Below are positions 6,438 through 6,587 of a stretch of DNA of 6,587 bases, piece by piece; position 1 is the first letter of the stretch; every line of letters begins with the position of its first letter. The position numbers and the translations under genes were made by a program. Source of the stretch: Flavobacteriales bacterium UBA3442 (lineage in GTDB: Bacteria > Bacteroidota > Bacteroidia > Flavobacteriales > Schleiferiaceae). The notes below the pieces were generated by a model that did not search any database, had not been told where the DNA came from, and was given only the letters and a program-made list of their open reading frames with translations. Location: assembly GCA_002378565.1 (NCBI GenBank), contig DFSH01000023.1, positions 1,146 to 7,732 on the forward strand. Direction: 5' to 3'.

Positions 6438-6587
6438 TTAAGCCTGGTTGAAAATCTCAAACACAAAGCTCTCCATCACTGGATTAGCGAGCATTTGCTT
6501 GCATGCAGCTTCCACTTGCTCAGAGGCATCTTCCTTGCTTGTCGCCTTGATTTCCATGGTGATATGCTTGCCAATGCGCACATTGCT
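6438..6587 (-). CDS. purS: 3' end of phosphoribosylformylglycinamidine synthase subunit PurS
   Basis: The last 49 residues of PurS are visible; the 5' part lies beyond the right edge. The frame reads in from base 6587 and ends with TAA at 6438-6440. Recognisable family segments are VRIGKHITMEI near the beginning, then a helix with EAACKQMLANPVMESF and a final strand FVFEIF. PurS is an approximately 80-residue subunit that forms a complex with PurQ and PurL and makes formylglycinamidine ribonucleotide in purine synthesis, so roughly 30-35 residues are missing. Its presence implies the split, small-PurL form of the enzyme and not the long fused PurL. The 5-bp gap to the next gene suggests an operon continuing leftwards. 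It is too short and truncated to judge anything odd. Confidence 0.9.
   Translation of the reverse strand, partial: SNVRIGKHITMEIKATSKEDASEQVEAACKQMLANPVMESFVFEIFNQA

Overview
The window looks like a stretch of chromosome from a Bacteroidota bacterium. The best evidence is a secreted alpha-amylase-family enzyme that ends in a type IX secretion sorting domain, a system confined essentially to that phylum. Supporting evidence is weaker: there is no clear Shine-Dalgarno sequence at most starts, and Bacteroidota-type TAnnTTTG -7 boxes lie upstream of the amylase gene. Base composition is near 50% GC or above in most genes, but one small gene lies in a clearly AT-rich patch.

Layout. At 1-585 (+) is the 3' end of an unrecognised protein, probably an outer-membrane barrel. 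Convergent to it at 598-1191 (-) is a small exported protein that also looks like a beta-barrel. From the 75-bp divergent spacer, the plus strand carries a GH13 glycosidase (1267-4029) and, 23 bp later, a PAP2-family phosphatase with a signal peptide (4053-4787). The minus strand then carries, in transcription order from the right edge, the 3' end of purS (6438-6587), an AcpH-like acyl carrier protein phosphodiesterase starting at TTG (5860-6432), a PlsC-type acyltransferase (5040-5810), and a 68-residue cysteine-rich zinc-ribbon protein (4779-4985). The last gene overlaps the 3' end of the PAP2 gene by 9 bp, tail to tail.

How the genes fit together. The GH13 enzyme should be exported by Sec and then T9SS to act on starch- or glycogen-like glucans at the cell surface. 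The PAP2 gene is probably co-transcribed with it, but a functional link is not evident. purS, acpH and plsC are tightly packed and may form one transcript linking a purine-synthesis subunit with two acyl-carrier or phospholipid functions, as often occurs in housekeeping clusters. The zinc-ribbon gene stands apart in composition (about 33% GC by hand count over 4801-5040) and may be a recent acquisition. I see no RNA gene, CRISPR array, transposase or prophage gene. I do not see a convincing novel multi-gene system. The most unusual points are the AT-rich zinc-ribbon islet with 9-bp tandem repeats at one edge, and an Asp-to-Asn change in the AcpH-like protein.
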